64,000 nt of DNA from Syntrophales bacterium (GTDB taxonomy: Bacteria > Desulfobacterota > Syntrophia > Syntrophales > UBA2210): positions 21,177 to 85,176 of the forward strand of contig JALOBE010000011.1 of the NCBI GenBank assembly GCA_023228425.1, in the 5' to 3' direction. The notes under the pieces are model-generated. The model was given only the letters and a program-made list of their open reading frames with translations. It did no database searches and had not been told where the DNA came from. This document shows, piece by piece, positions 33,980 to 44,151 of this stretch (position 1 is the stretch's first letter; the number at the start of each line of letters is the position of its first letter). Made by a program: the position numbers and the translations under genes.

Positions 33980-36900
33980 TGGCCAGACTCGAAGAACTGA
34001 AACGCGGTGCGACTGTCAAAGGCATTCTGCCGGAGGGGTTCATAACCGTGGTCGATGTGTCCTGGATTGGTTCTGTCGCCATCGAACTGACCTACAAAGA
34101 CAGCAAAGGGAAGCTGGCCAATGAATTAATATATCGCGACCGCGAAGACGACATCGAAATTTTGGAATCCGGCAAGCCCTGGAGCTTCGATGGTGATTCC
34201 GACCTTTTTCGGCTTGTTTCGGAGGCGTACCGTATTCGTCTCGCGCACTTGTTCGATCCGCTCCTGGCGGTCCACACCTCACTCGTCGATCCGTTTCCAC
34301 ATCAGATCACGGCGGTCTACGAGACGATGCTTCCAAGGCAGCCACTTCGCTTTCTTCTGGCCGATGATCCCGGGGCCGGAAAGACCATAATGGCAGGGTT
34401 GTTGATCAAGGAGTTGATCGCGCGGGGCGACCTGCAACGGTGCCTCATTGTCTGCCCGGGCAACCTGGTCGAACAGTGGCAGGATGAACTCTATCGGCGC
34501 TTCCATCTGCCCTTCGAAATCATGACCAATGACAAGTACGAGGCGGCCCGGACCGGAAACTGGTTCGCGGAGAACCCGCTCTCTATCTGTCGTCTCGACA
34601 AGCTCAGCCGAAACGAGGACGTACAGGAGAAACTGAAGACCACGGATTGGGACCTTGTGGTCTGCGACGAAGCCCACAAGATGAGCGCATCCTTCTGGGG
34701 CGGTGAAATCCGCAGGACCAAACGCCACCAGTTGGGACAGATTCTTTCCGTCCTCACTCGTCATTTCCTGCTTCTGACGGCCACGCCGCACAACGGAAAG
34801 GAAGAGGACTTTCAGTTGTTCATGGCGCTGCTCGATGGCGACCGCTTCGAGGGCAAGTTCCGCGACGGCGTTCATTCCATCGATGCCGGTGATCTGATGC
34901 GTCGGATGGTTAAGGAGGACCTGCTCAAGTTTGATGGTCGTCCGTTGTTCCCGGAGCGTAAGGCCTACACCGTCGAATACGAGCTTTCCGACGGTGAAGC
35001 GGACCTGTACCAGCGTGTGACGGAGTATGTTCGCGATGAGTTCAACCGCGCCGAACAACTTGCCAACGACGGCCGCAAAGGCACGGTCGGATTTGCCTTG
35101 ACGGTCCTGCAGCGTCGGTTGGCCTCTTCGCCGGAAGCCATCTATCAATCGCTCCGCAGGCGTCGGGAGCGACTGGAAAAGAGATGCCGCGAGGAGGAAC
35201 TCCTCAAACGTGGCGCAGAGGTCCGTATCGATTGGTACAAGGATGTCCCGTCCCTGTCCGAAGATGACCTTGAAGATCTCGAAGACGCGCCGGATGAGGA
35301 AGTCGAGAACACGGAAGAGCGCGTTGTCGATCTGGCCTCGGCAGCCCAGACAATCGCCGAGCTAAGGGCGGAGATCGCAATTCTCAAGGATTTGGAGCAA
35401 GTGGCCCTGCGGGTTCGTCAATCACGCACGGACCGCAAATGGGATGAGCTTTCGAGTCTACTGCAGAACCAGACGGAGATGTTCGATGCCCATGGTCATC
35501 GCCGCAAGCTGATCGTTTTCACCGAGCATCGCGATACCTTGAATTACCTTCATGACCGGATCGGGTCGGTGATCGGGAAGCCGGAATCCGTCGTGACTAT
35601 TCACGGAGGCATGGGCCGTGAGGAACGAAAGAAGAATGAATCGCTCTTCACTCAGGATAGAGCCACAGAGGTGCTCATCGCCACGGACGCGGCTGGCGAA
35701 GGTATCAACCTGCAGCGGGCCCATTTGATGGTCAATTACGATTTACCCTGGAACCCGAACCGTCTCGAACAACGGTTTGGCCGCATCCACCGCATCGGGC
35801 AGACGGAGGTCTGCCACTGCTGGAACCTCGTCGCGTCAAAGACGCGGGAAGGCGATGTGTATCGCCGCCTGCTGGAGAAGTTGGAGGAGGAACGTAAGGC
35901 GCTGGGAGGAAAGGTATTCGACATCCTCGGCAAACTGCTTTTCGGTGATAAGCCTCTGCGGAGCCTCCTCATGGAGGCCATTCGGTACGGAGACCATCCG
36001 GAAGTGCGTGCGCGGCTGAACCAGGTCGTCGACAACGCCATGGATCGGAACAAACTCCGCGATCTGATCGAGGAACACGCCCTGGCGCACGACTCCATGG
36101 ATGCCTCCCGCGTCCGGGAGATTCGGGAAGACATGGAACGGGCCGAGGCTCGCCGCCTCCAGCCCCATTTCGTTGCCGCCTTCTTCAATGAATCCTTCAA
36201 GCGGCTCGGCGGCACCTTGCGGGAAAGGGAGCCGAAGCGTTACGAGGCGACCCACGTTCCGGCCGTCATTCGCAAGCGGGATCGGATCATCGGCATGCGC
36301 GATCCCGTCCTCACGCGATACGAACGCCTGTCGTTCGAAAAAGAACTGATCAGCGTCCCCGGCAAGCCCCTGGCGGAGTTCATTTGTCCCGGCCACCCGC
36401 TTCTCGACGCCACTATAGACCTGATCCTTGAACGGCACCGGGACCTCCTGCGACAAGGTGCCATCCTGGTTGACGAGAACTCCCCGGACGAGGATGTGCG
36501 GGCGCTCGTGTACCTGGAGCACTCCATCCAGGATGCGCGCACGGATCGGAGTGGAAACCGGCGCGTGGTCTCTCGCCAGGTTCAGTTCGCTGAAGTGACA
36601 GCATCCGGCGATGTTCGTGGTGCTGGATATGCGCCATACCTTGACTACCGGCCGCCCACTGAATCGGAGCTGGCCTTGATCCGGCATATGAAAAAGCCCG
36701 GCTGGCTGAGGAGCGAGATCGAATCTCGCGCCCTCGACCATGCTGTCCGGAACCTGGTGCCATCTCACCTCCAGGAGGTTAAGGACCGCAAGGAACAGAT
36801 AGTCGAGAAGACCATGGCCGCAGTCAAGGAAAGGCTTACGACGGAGATCACTTACTGGGACCATCAGGCGGAGCAGCTCAAACACGAAGAACAGGCGGGC

Positions 36901-37512
36901 AAGATCAATGCAAAGATCAACTCCGGCAAGGCTCGTCAGCGGGCCGACGATTTGACGATGCGGCTGCAGAAGCGGATGGAAGATCTTCAGCAGGAACGTC
37001 GCATCTCGCCGCTTCCGCCGAACATCATCGGCGGCGCACTGATCGTCCCGGCAGGACTTCTCATGAAATTGAGTGGAGGACAATCCTCCACGTTTCAGGC
37101 CATGGAGACCAAACGCGTTGAAATGATCGCCATGCAAGCGGTCATCGCGGCTGAACAGGAACTCGGGTTTGCGCCACGCGACGTAGCAGCCGACAAGTGT
37201 GGCTATGACATCGAGTCACGCGACCCGGCTGTTGATTCCCGTCTTCGCTTCATCGAGGTGAAGGGGCGCGTGCGGGGGGCGGATACTGTGACCATCACCA
37301 AGAACGAGATTCTGACCGCACTGAACAAGCCGGATCAGTTCATTCTGGCAATTGTGCAGGTCAACCTCTCTGCCGAGGCACAAGCAGGCGGCGAACAGGT
37401 GGTGGACATCACCTATGTGCGGGAGCCCTTCGGCCGTGAACCAGACTTCGGCGTTACAAGCGTGAATTACCGGTTATCAGAGTTGCTGGGCAGGGGAGGG
37501 CCGCCGGGATGA
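33979..37512 (+). CDS. SNF2-family helicase with C-terminal DUF3883
   Basis: This 1177-residue superfamily 2 ATPase has Walker A DDPGAGKT at 129-136, DEAH at 230-233, TATPH at 267-271 and motif VI QRFGRIHRIGQ around residue 600. These are typical of SNF2 translocases. The C-terminal DUF3883 region (about 1048-1150) has G-Y-D-I-E-S (1075-1080) and E-V-K-G (1093-1096), a pattern like PD-(D/E)xK nucleases. It resembles DrmD of DISARM class 1 and other defence helicases, but no drmA, drmB or drmC is present. It probably translocates on invading DNA. It overlaps PHP-ATPase by ATGA. Confidence 0.88.
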   Translation: MARLEELKRGATVKGILPEGFITVVDVSWIGSVAIELTYKDSKGKLANELIYRDREDDIEILESGKPWSFDGDSDLFRLVSEAYRIRLAHLFDPLLAVHTSLVDPFPHQITAVYETMLPRQPLRFLLADDPGAGKTIMAGLLIKELIARGDLQRCLIVCPGNLVEQWQDELYRRFHLPFEIMTNDKYEAARTGNWFAENPLSICRLDKLSRNEDVQEKLKTTDWDLVVCDEAHKMSASFWGGEIRRTKRHQLGQILSVLTRHFLLLTATPHNGKEEDFQLFMALLDGDRFEGKFRDGVHSIDAGDLMRRMVKEDLLKFDGRPLFPERKAYTVEYELSDGEADLYQRVTEYVRDEFNRAEQLANDGRKGTVGFALTVLQRRLASSPEAIYQSLRRRRERLEKRCREEELLKRGAEVRIDWYKDVPSLSEDDLEDLEDAPDEEVENTEERVVDLASAAQTIAELRAEIAILKDLEQVALRVRQSRTDRKWDELSSLLQNQTEMFDAHGHRRKLIVFTEHRDTLNYLHDRIGSVIGKPESVVTIHGGMGREERKKNESLFTQDRATEVLIATDAAGEGINLQRAHLMVNYDLPWNPNRLEQRFGRIHRIGQTEVCHCWNLVASKTREGDVYRRLLEKLEEERKALGGKVFDILGKLLFGDKPLRSLLMEAIRYGDHPEVRARLNQVVDNAMDRNKLRDLIEEHALAHDSMDASRVREIREDMERAEARRLQPHFVAAFFNESFKRLGGTLREREPKRYEATHVPAVIRKRDRIIGMRDPVLTRYERLSFEKELISVPGKPLAEFICPGHPLLDATIDLILERHRDLLRQGAILVDENSPDEDVRALVYLEHSIQDARTDRSGNRRVVSRQVQFAEVTASGDVRGAGYAPYLDYRPPTESELALIRHMKKPGWLRSEIESRALDHAVRNLVPSHLQEVKDRKEQIVEKTMAAVKERLTTEITYWDHQAEQLKHEEQAGKINAKINSGKARQRADDLTMRLQKRMEDLQQERRISPLPPNIIGGALIVPAGLLMKLSGGQSSTFQAMETKRVEMIAMQAVIAAEQELGFAPRDVAADKCGYDIESRDPAVDSRLRFIEVKGRVRGADTVTITKNEILTALNKPDQFILAIVQVNLSAEAQAGGEQVVDITYVREPFGREPDFGVTSVNYRLSELLGRGGPPG

Positions 37513-40154
37513 ATATGAAGGATAATCCAATGACTGACCATGAGCATTTTTTCGAGTACGGTAGCCGCTGGGTCCGTGCGGATTTCCATCTGCACACGCG
37601 GCCCGACAAAGAGTTTAAGGACGATGGAAAAGAGCAGGATTTCGTGGCGCGATACATCGCGGCTCTCAGGAGTGCCGACATCCGTGTCGGTGTTATCACA
37701 AATCATAACAAGTTCGACCGTGAAGAGTTCAAGGCCCTCCGGAAAGCAGCCGACAAGGAGGATATTCATCTTCTTCCGGGTGTCGAGCTCTCGGTTAAAG
37801 ATGGATCAAACGGCATACATACTTTGGTGATTTTCAGTGATGAGTGGATAATTAACAAAGAGCAAAAGGACTATATTGACAGTTTTCTGAATCTTACCTT
37901 TGCCGGTCAATCGAACTACGACAACAGCAATGCGCGCTCTAATCATGACTTGTTGGAGACAATCCGGGAACTGGACAAGTTCGACCGGGACTATTTTTTG
38001 ATCTTCGCCCACGTTGAAGCTGACAACGGTCTCTACGGTCCGGGTGGCCTTAATGGCGGCCGACTTCAGGAACTGGGGAGAAACGAACTCTTTCAGGAAA
38101 GGACGGCAGCATTCCAGAAAGTCCGCACCCGCGACCTCAAACAGAAAGTTCAAGGCTGGCTGGGAGACTGGTACCCGGCAGAGGTAGAAGGCTCCGACCC
38201 GAAGACTATGTCCGAAATCGGTCGAGGCGAAAAGACCTTCATCAAGATCGGCGCTTTTACGTTTGAGGCCGTGCAGTTTGCCCTGAAACCTGGTGCCGAT
38301 CGGCTTTGCTCTCAGGAAATCACATCCCAACCTCATTCCTGGGTGCAAGCGATACGCTTTGAAGGCGGCATCCTGGACGGAAGACGTATCCCCTTTTCGC
38401 CCGAAATGAGTTGCCTTATCGGGATTCGGGGCAGCGGGAAGTCAGCTATCCTTGAATGTCTTCGCTATGCCCTCGAACTACCCATGCCCGAATCCTCCGC
38501 TGAGGTTGACCTGAACTACAAAGAAGGCCTCGTTCGATTCGCACTCAAGAGTGGCGGCAAAGTGGTGGTTGAAGCCCAGGATGCGCAGGGTCGTCTCTTC
38601 GAAATTCGCCGCATTTTGAATGAGCGCAAAGATGTTTACTACGATGGGGAACTGCGTCCCGGTGTAAGCATCCCTATTAAAAAGCCGCTATTCTTCGGAC
38701 AGAAGGAACTGGTCAAACGTGGGGAGGGTTCTGAACGCGAACTGGTAGAACGTTTGCTGGGTTCCAAGCTCGATATCGTCCGCAAAGAGATCAGCGCTCA
38801 ACGCCAACGGGTGCTGGATGTAATGACGAATCTCGACAAATTGAAGGATCTGGACGCGCAGGAGGCCGAGTACGAAGCCAAGAAGAAAGACACCGAATTC
38901 CGATTAAAGCTCTTTCGTGACTTCGGGGTAGAGGAGCAACTCAAGCGCCAGGTTCAGTTCAGCACCGACGAAACACACGCCAGCCGCGCCACGGAAGCAG
39001 CGCAAACCTTCGTCCAGGCATTTGACACCTTCTTGAAGGATCAGGAAGCGGAGCTCTTAGCAATCCCGCATCTTGCATCCGAGGAAAATGCCGACTTGTT
39101 TTTGGAAATGAACACGATTCTCGACCGAATCCGTGAGACGCCTGATAAAATACGCCAGGTTCTTGTGCATGCCCAAAGTGACGCACGTTTGCTTCGCGAG
39201 AAATTCGGCGAATTGCAGCGCCTGCGCGAGACATTGAAGGAGGAGTTTGCGGCAACCGAACGGCAACTGAGCGAGAAACTCCAGCAGCAAGGCAGTGTGA
39301 GCGTTCGTCCCGACGATTTCGTCAAACTGAACACCGATCTGCAGAAGGTAAAGTTGGCACTTTCAGAGATTGCAAAAAGCCGTGCGAAAAAGAAAGCTTT
39401 GCACGATGAGTTTCTCAAGGAACTGAAGCTGCTCAACGACTTGTGGCATAGGGAGTTTAAGGAGATAGAGAGAGAGATCAAGAAACTGAACGACAGCCAG
39501 AGTGCACTGCAAATTACTCCCTTGTACAAGGGTGGGCGGATGGCAATGCTGGGGGAGATCAAAAACCATTTTCGAGGAAGCCGTCTCCGTGAAGCAACGC
39601 TTGAATCCGCACTGGAAGGCCATGCCGATTTCATTTCCATGTATGAAACCCTGGATACGATTAGCAACGCATTAGGCGAGTCCGGCGATGTGTTCCGGCA
39701 GTACTTCAACGAAGCGAAGGCATCGCTTCTGGTATGGCAGGTTCCGAACATTTACCAGATCATGTATCACGGAAAGGAACTGCGGGAGCACTCCCTTGGG
39801 CAACGGGCTTCTGCCCTGATTCTCTTCATCTTAAGCCAGCGGGATAATGACCTGATTGTCATTGATCAGCCCGAAGACGACCTCGACAATCAGACGATTT
39901 TCGAGGACGTTATCAAGTTGCTACGGTCTTTGAAGAAAAACATCCAGTTCATTTTCGCGACGCACAACGCGAACTTCCCCGTCTTGGGCGATGCTGAACA
40001 GGTCGGTGCGTGCACATTTGTGTCCGGCGCAGGAGCCGTCGAGGTTGGCAGCATTGACCAGCCGGAGATTCAGAAGGCCATCGTCTCGATTATGGAGGGC
40101 GGCCATGAGGCGTTCGCCCGCCGGAAGGAGATTTACAAGTTATGGAAGCAATAG
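37509..40154 (+). CDS. PHP-domain SMC/ABC-type ATPase (TrlF-like)
   Basis: This 881-residue fusion has an N-terminal PHP phosphoesterase domain with H-L-H (27-29), N-H-N (65-67), P-G-V-E (90-93) and A-H-V-E (167-170). An SMC-type ATPase follows, split by a coiled coil: Walker A GIRGSGKS at 305-312, signature S-L-G-Q-R at 762-766 and Walker B V-I-D-Q-P-E-D-D-L-D at 784-793. The usual final S-D-x-H of the PHP site reads S-D-P-K (229-232), so one metal ligand looks lost or replaced. It is probably an ATP-gated nuclease. It overlaps the next gene by 13 bp. Confidence 0.85.
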   Translation: MNMKDNPMTDHEHFFEYGSRWVRADFHLHTRPDKEFKDDGKEQDFVARYIAALRSADIRVGVITNHNKFDREEFKALRKAADKEDIHLLPGVELSVKDGSNGIHTLVIFSDEWIINKEQKDYIDSFLNLTFAGQSNYDNSNARSNHDLLETIRELDKFDRDYFLIFAHVEADNGLYGPGGLNGGRLQELGRNELFQERTAAFQKVRTRDLKQKVQGWLGDWYPAEVEGSDPKTMSEIGRGEKTFIKIGAFTFEAVQFALKPGADRLCSQEITSQPHSWVQAIRFEGGILDGRRIPFSPEMSCLIGIRGSGKSAILECLRYALELPMPESSAEVDLNYKEGLVRFALKSGGKVVVEAQDAQGRLFEIRRILNERKDVYYDGELRPGVSIPIKKPLFFGQKELVKRGEGSERELVERLLGSKLDIVRKEISAQRQRVLDVMTNLDKLKDLDAQEAEYEAKKKDTEFRLKLFRDFGVEEQLKRQVQFSTDETHASRATEAAQTFVQAFDTFLKDQEAELLAIPHLASEENADLFLEMNTILDRIRETPDKIRQVLVHAQSDARLLREKFGELQRLRETLKEEFAATERQLSEKLQQQGSVSVRPDDFVKLNTDLQKVKLALSEIAKSRAKKKALHDEFLKELKLLNDLWHREFKEIEREIKKLNDSQSALQITPLYKGGRMAMLGEIKNHFRGSRLREATLESALEGHADFISMYETLDTISNALGESGDVFRQYFNEAKASLLVWQVPNIYQIMYHGKELREHSLGQRASALILFILSQRDNDLIVIDQPEDDLDNQTIFEDVIKLLRSLKKNIQFIFATHNANFPVLGDAEQVGACTFVSGAGAVEVGSIDQPEIQKAIVSIMEGGHEAFARRKEIYKLWKQ

Positions 40155-41314
40155 AACTTATCGAACTTGTCAGTCGCGGCGAAGACAGCCGGACACAATT
40201 CAAGCTCAATTTGACAAATCCTGAATCGCTTGCTGGAGAAATAGTCGCTTTTTCCAACAGCAAAGGAGGAAAGATACTGGTAGGCATCAGTGATCATGGA
40301 GAAATAGTAGGGCTTAGTCCTGAAGATATCCGGCGAATCAATATACTGGTATCAAATGTCACAACGAACAATGTCCGACCACCTGTCAATACGTTCAATG
40401 AGAATGTAGCCGTTGCGGGGAGCCAGGTTGTCATGGTGATCACGGTACCGGAGGGTATTTCAAAACCATATGCGGATAACAACGGTGTTTATTGGGCAAA
40501 GGCAGGTGCCGATAAACGACGGGTCACATCCAGGGAAGAAATCCAACGCATGTTTCAGGAAGCTGATCTCGTTCATGCGGATGAAGTACCTATTGAAGGC
40601 ACCGTGTTTGGCGACCTGGCCATGGCACACCTTGGCGAGTTCTTCGCAAAACAATACGGCGAGGAACTCGATGAGGCTCTGGAAAGGGATGGGATATCCA
40701 TCGGGCAGTTGTTGAACAATTTAGGTCTGGCGCACGACAACAATCTAAATCTTGCAGGGCTGATCCTCTTTGGTCGCAATCCGCAGCGATACCGACCAGC
40801 ATTCATTGTCAAGGCAGTCTCTTTTGTCGGCAACGACCCGGCAGGAGAAAAGTATCGGGACAGCGAAGATATCGGAGGTTGCATACGTGACATGCACAGG
40901 GGTGTCATGTCCTTTCTGACCCGTAATCTTCGCCGCCTGCAGGGCGAGAAAGATTTCAACACCGAGGGGGATATCGAGATACCTATTGAAGCGCTTGAGG
41001 AACTCGTCGTCAATATGCTTCTGCACCGTGACTACTTCATTTCTGCTCCGTGGCGCGTCATGATCTTCGACAATCGGGTCGAACTCATAAGCCCCGGCAT
41101 GTTGCCGAACAATCTGACCGTCGAGAACATCCGTTACGGCATATCAAATATACGAAATCCGCTTCTGGCATCGTTTGCTATCAAGGAACTACCGTACCGA
41201 GGCACCGGGACCGGTATCCTGCGAGCGCTGAAATATGTACCTGATTTGGAATTGGTATCAGACTCTGAACGAAACCTGTTTATAGCCAGAATTCCCAGGA
41301 AGATTGTTGAATGA
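40142..41314 (+). CDS. AlbA_2/Schlafen-domain protein with RecG-like ATPase domain
   Basis: This 390-residue protein has an N-terminal AlbA_2 (Schlafen-like) domain (E-D-S-R-T-Q-F-K at 14-21, G-E-I-V-A-F-S-N-S-K-G-G at 32-43, V-G-I-S-D). The C-terminal HATPase_4-type domain has A-L-E-E-L-V-V-N-M-L-L-H-R-D-Y and R-G-T-G-T-G-I. Related proteins are annotated as RecG-like transcriptional regulators, and some Schlafen domains cut tRNA. The gene is clearly more AT-rich than its neighbours, which suggests a separately acquired module. It is coupled by overlaps on both sides. Confidence 0.82.
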   Translation: MEAIELIELVSRGEDSRTQFKLNLTNPESLAGEIVAFSNSKGGKILVGISDHGEIVGLSPEDIRRINILVSNVTTNNVRPPVNTFNENVAVAGSQVVMVITVPEGISKPYADNNGVYWAKAGADKRRVTSREEIQRMFQEADLVHADEVPIEGTVFGDLAMAHLGEFFAKQYGEELDEALERDGISIGQLLNNLGLAHDNNLNLAGLILFGRNPQRYRPAFIVKAVSFVGNDPAGEKYRDSEDIGGCIRDMHRGVMSFLTRNLRRLQGEKDFNTEGDIEIPIEALEELVVNMLLHRDYFISAPWRVMIFDNRVELISPGMLPNNLTVENIRYGISNIRNPLLASFAIKELPYRGTGTGILRALKYVPDLELVSDSERNLFIARIPRKIVE

Positions 41315-44142
41315 ACCAAAAAACTACACACCCCAAGAAATTAATCGAGGGCGCACTTCCGTTGCCGGAGATCAATGACGCGTCGGCATACGACAAGATG
41401 CCGGGCATTGGGCCGCATCCCAAGGGGATTCACCACTGGTGGGCCAGGCTGCCGCTGCCCACGGCGCGGGCGGTGCTGTTTGCCTCGGTGGTGGATGATC
41501 CCTCGTCTCATCCGGACAAGTTTCCAAGTGAGGAAGCACAAAACACCGAGCGGGAGCGGCTCTTTGACATCGTCCGCGAGTTGATGCAGAAAAAACTGCA
41601 CGAGCGGCCCGAGGTGTATGCCAAAGCACGAGAGGAAATGCTGAGACACGCGGACGGAAAGCTGCCGCCGGTGCTCGACCCCTTCGCCGGAGGCGGCTCC
41701 ATTCCGCTGGAGGCCGCGCGGCTGGGCTTCGCGGCTCATGCGGCCGATCTCAATCCGGTGGCGGTGCTGCTCAACAAATGCAACCTGGAACTCGTGCCCC
41801 GTTGGCTGGACCGCCCACCGGTGAATCCGGAAGTGCACGGCAATGCCCTGCGCAAGACCGGCTGGAGTGGAGCGGGAGGGCTTGCCGAGGACGTTCGCTG
41901 GTACGGAAACCTGATCCGGGAACGGGCCACCGAAAAGATCGGCCATCTCTACCCCAAGGTCAGGTTGCCTAAAGAATACGGGGGGCGGGAGGCGAACGTG
42001 ATCGCCTGGCTGTGGGCGCGGACAGTGGCCAGCCCGAATCCAGCGGCCCAAGGGGCGCATGTACCGCTGATTAGTACATATTGGCTGTTCTCCAAGAAGG
42101 GCAACCTTGCTTGGCTGGAACCCGTGGTGGATAAAGAGGATAATACATGGCGGTTTGAGGTGAAGACTGGAGAGCCACCAGACAGAAGTTTTACAAAAGC
42201 AGGCACAAAGTTGGCTCGAGGCGCGAAATTCAACTGCCTACTTACGGGACAGTCTATGCCAGATACGCATGTCAAAGAGCAAGGTCAGCAAAGGAGAATG
42301 GGCTACCGATTATTGGCTATTGTTGCCGAGATTCCACGCGGGCGTGTCTATTTACCGGCAACAGAAGATCAGGAATCTGTATCTGTAGCCACTGCACCAT
42401 GCGTTCTAGAAGAAAAGGTTGCCCATGACCCAAGGAACATATGGTGTGTCCCCTACGGTATGACACAGTTCGGTTACCTCTTCACTCCCCGCCAGCTCAC
42501 GGCCTTGGGCACCTTCAGTGATCTGATAAAGGAAGTGGGCCAGGATGTGGTGGGGGATGCCCTTAAAACTGGACTTTTGGATGCCGAAGCCGATGATTAT
42601 GCCAAGGCTGTATGCACTTTTTTGGGGCTGGCGCTGGACCGCTGTGCGGATTTCAATAATGGGCTTTGCACTTGGAATTCAAGCAATCAGAAAGTGATGC
42701 ATCTGTTCGGCCGGCAGGCCATCCCCATGGTTTGGAATTTTGCTGAGGCCAACACGCTTGGGGATTCGGTTGGTGCCTGGGCTACCTGTAGCAACTATGT
42801 TGCTGACTGTATCGATGTAATTGGAAAGTCATCAAGAAGCGGCGGGAATGGACTTCAAGTCGATGCCGCCGGTGCCTGGAATGACACCTGCGGTCTTCTG
42901 ATCAGCACCGACCCTCCCTACTACGACAATATCGGCTATGCAGCCCTCTCTGATTTTTTCTATGTCTGGCTTAGGCGAACCATCGGCGAACTGTATCCCG
43001 AGCTCTTTAAAACCATCCTGGTGCCTAAAGCCCAGGAACTGACCGCAGCACCGGAACGCTTTGAAGGCAATAAGGAACAAGCCAGGGAACACTTTGAATC
43101 TGGATTTCGGAAAACTTTTGTCACCCTGCGGGAGAAAATGGACCCGCGCTTCCCGCTCACCGTCTATTACGCTTTCAAGCAGGAAGACGAAAAGGCGGGC
43201 AGTGATGAGGACGATAACGGAGATGAAGAGGGGGCGAGCAACGAGGTTGACCGCACCACTGGCTGGGAGACGCTCCTCAATGCCCTGATTGGCAGCGGCT
43301 TTCAGATCACCGCCACCTGGCCGGTGCGGGCTTCGCAAAAGTGGCGCATGGTGGCCATGGGCACGAACGCCCTGGCGTCTTACATTGTCCTGGCCTGCCG
43401 CCCCCGCCCGGCCGACGCCCCCCAGTGCAGCCGCCGCGAATTCCTGAACGAAATGAAAAAGGAACTCCCCACCGCGCTCAAACACCTCCAGCAGGGGAAC
43501 ATCGCGCCGGTGGACCTGGCTCAGGCCGCCATCGGACCCGGCATGGCTGTGTTCTCGCGCTACGCAAAAGTCATTGAGTCCAGTGGCAACGCCATGACCG
43601 TGCGCACCGCTCTATCCCTGATCAACCAGACCCTCGATGAGGTACTGGCCGAACAGGAGGCGGAGTTCGATGCCGACACCCGCTGGGCCCTGGCCTGGTT
43701 TGAGCAGCATGGGATGGAGGAAGGCGAGTTCGGCGTGGCGGAAACCCTTTCCCGTGCCAAAAACACGGCAGTCAACGGCCTTGTGGAAGCGGGCATCGTC
43801 GTGGCGCGGAGCGGCAAGGTCCGGCTGGTGAAGCGCGATGAGTTGCCAGAGGACTGGGACCCATCCTCGGACAAGCGGTTGACCGTATGGGAGGCAACGC
43901 AGCATCTCATTCGTGGTCTCGACCAGCACGGGGAAAGTGGCGCGTCGGCGCTCCTTCGCAAACTCGGCGGCACGGTCGGCGAGATGGCGCGCGAGCTTTC
44001 CTACCGGCTTTTCAAACTTTGCGAAGCCAAGGGCAGGACTGGCGAAGCGCTGGCCTATAACAGCCTCGTGCTGGTGTGGCCGGAATTGACTCGCCTGGCT
44101 CAGGCCGCACCACGAGCCAAACAGCAGGATTTCTTTCAATAG
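41311..44142 (+). CDS. DUF1156-type DNA methyltransferase
   Basis: This 943-residue protein starts with the DUF1156 domain (K-L-I-E-G-A-L-P-L-P near residue 10, H-H-W-W-A-R-L-P at 41-48). A SAM-binding motif D-P-F-A-G-G-G-S is at 123-130, and the catalytic motif D-P-P-Y is at 534-537. It is predicted to methylate adenine N6 or cytosine N4, marking host DNA. Residues about 250-390 are encoded by a block of near 50% GC inside a gene that is otherwise about 65-70% GC. This may be a swapped target-recognition segment. It overlaps the previous gene by ATGA. Confidence 0.88.
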   Translation: MNQKTTHPKKLIEGALPLPEINDASAYDKMPGIGPHPKGIHHWWARLPLPTARAVLFASVVDDPSSHPDKFPSEEAQNTERERLFDIVRELMQKKLHERPEVYAKAREEMLRHADGKLPPVLDPFAGGGSIPLEAARLGFAAHAADLNPVAVLLNKCNLELVPRWLDRPPVNPEVHGNALRKTGWSGAGGLAEDVRWYGNLIRERATEKIGHLYPKVRLPKEYGGREANVIAWLWARTVASPNPAAQGAHVPLISTYWLFSKKGNLAWLEPVVDKEDNTWRFEVKTGEPPDRSFTKAGTKLARGAKFNCLLTGQSMPDTHVKEQGQQRRMGYRLLAIVAEIPRGRVYLPATEDQESVSVATAPCVLEEKVAHDPRNIWCVPYGMTQFGYLFTPRQLTALGTFSDLIKEVGQDVVGDALKTGLLDAEADDYAKAVCTFLGLALDRCADFNNGLCTWNSSNQKVMHLFGRQAIPMVWNFAEANTLGDSVGAWATCSNYVADCIDVIGKSSRSGGNGLQVDAAGAWNDTCGLLISTDPPYYDNIGYAALSDFFYVWLRRTIGELYPELFKTILVPKAQELTAAPERFEGNKEQAREHFESGFRKTFVTLREKMDPRFPLTVYYAFKQEDEKAGSDEDDNGDEEGASNEVDRTTGWETLLNALIGSGFQITATWPVRASQKWRMVAMGTNALASYIVLACRPRPADAPQCSRREFLNEMKKELPTALKHLQQGNIAPVDLAQAAIGPGMAVFSRYAKVIESSGNAMTVRTALSLINQTLDEVLAEQEAEFDADTRWALAWFEQHGMEEGEFGVAETLSRAKNTAVNGLVEAGIVVARSGKVRLVKRDELPEDWDPSSDKRLTVWEATQHLIRGLDQHGESGASALLRKLGGTVGEMARELSYRLFKLCEAKGRTGEALAYNSLVLVWPELTRLAQAAPRAKQQDFFQ

Positions 44143-44151
44143 AGGTGATAC

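Noticed and set aside
35836..37137. A 433-codon open frame antisense to the defence helicase
   Set aside because: It is the shadow of the helicase gene, with no start signal or domain.
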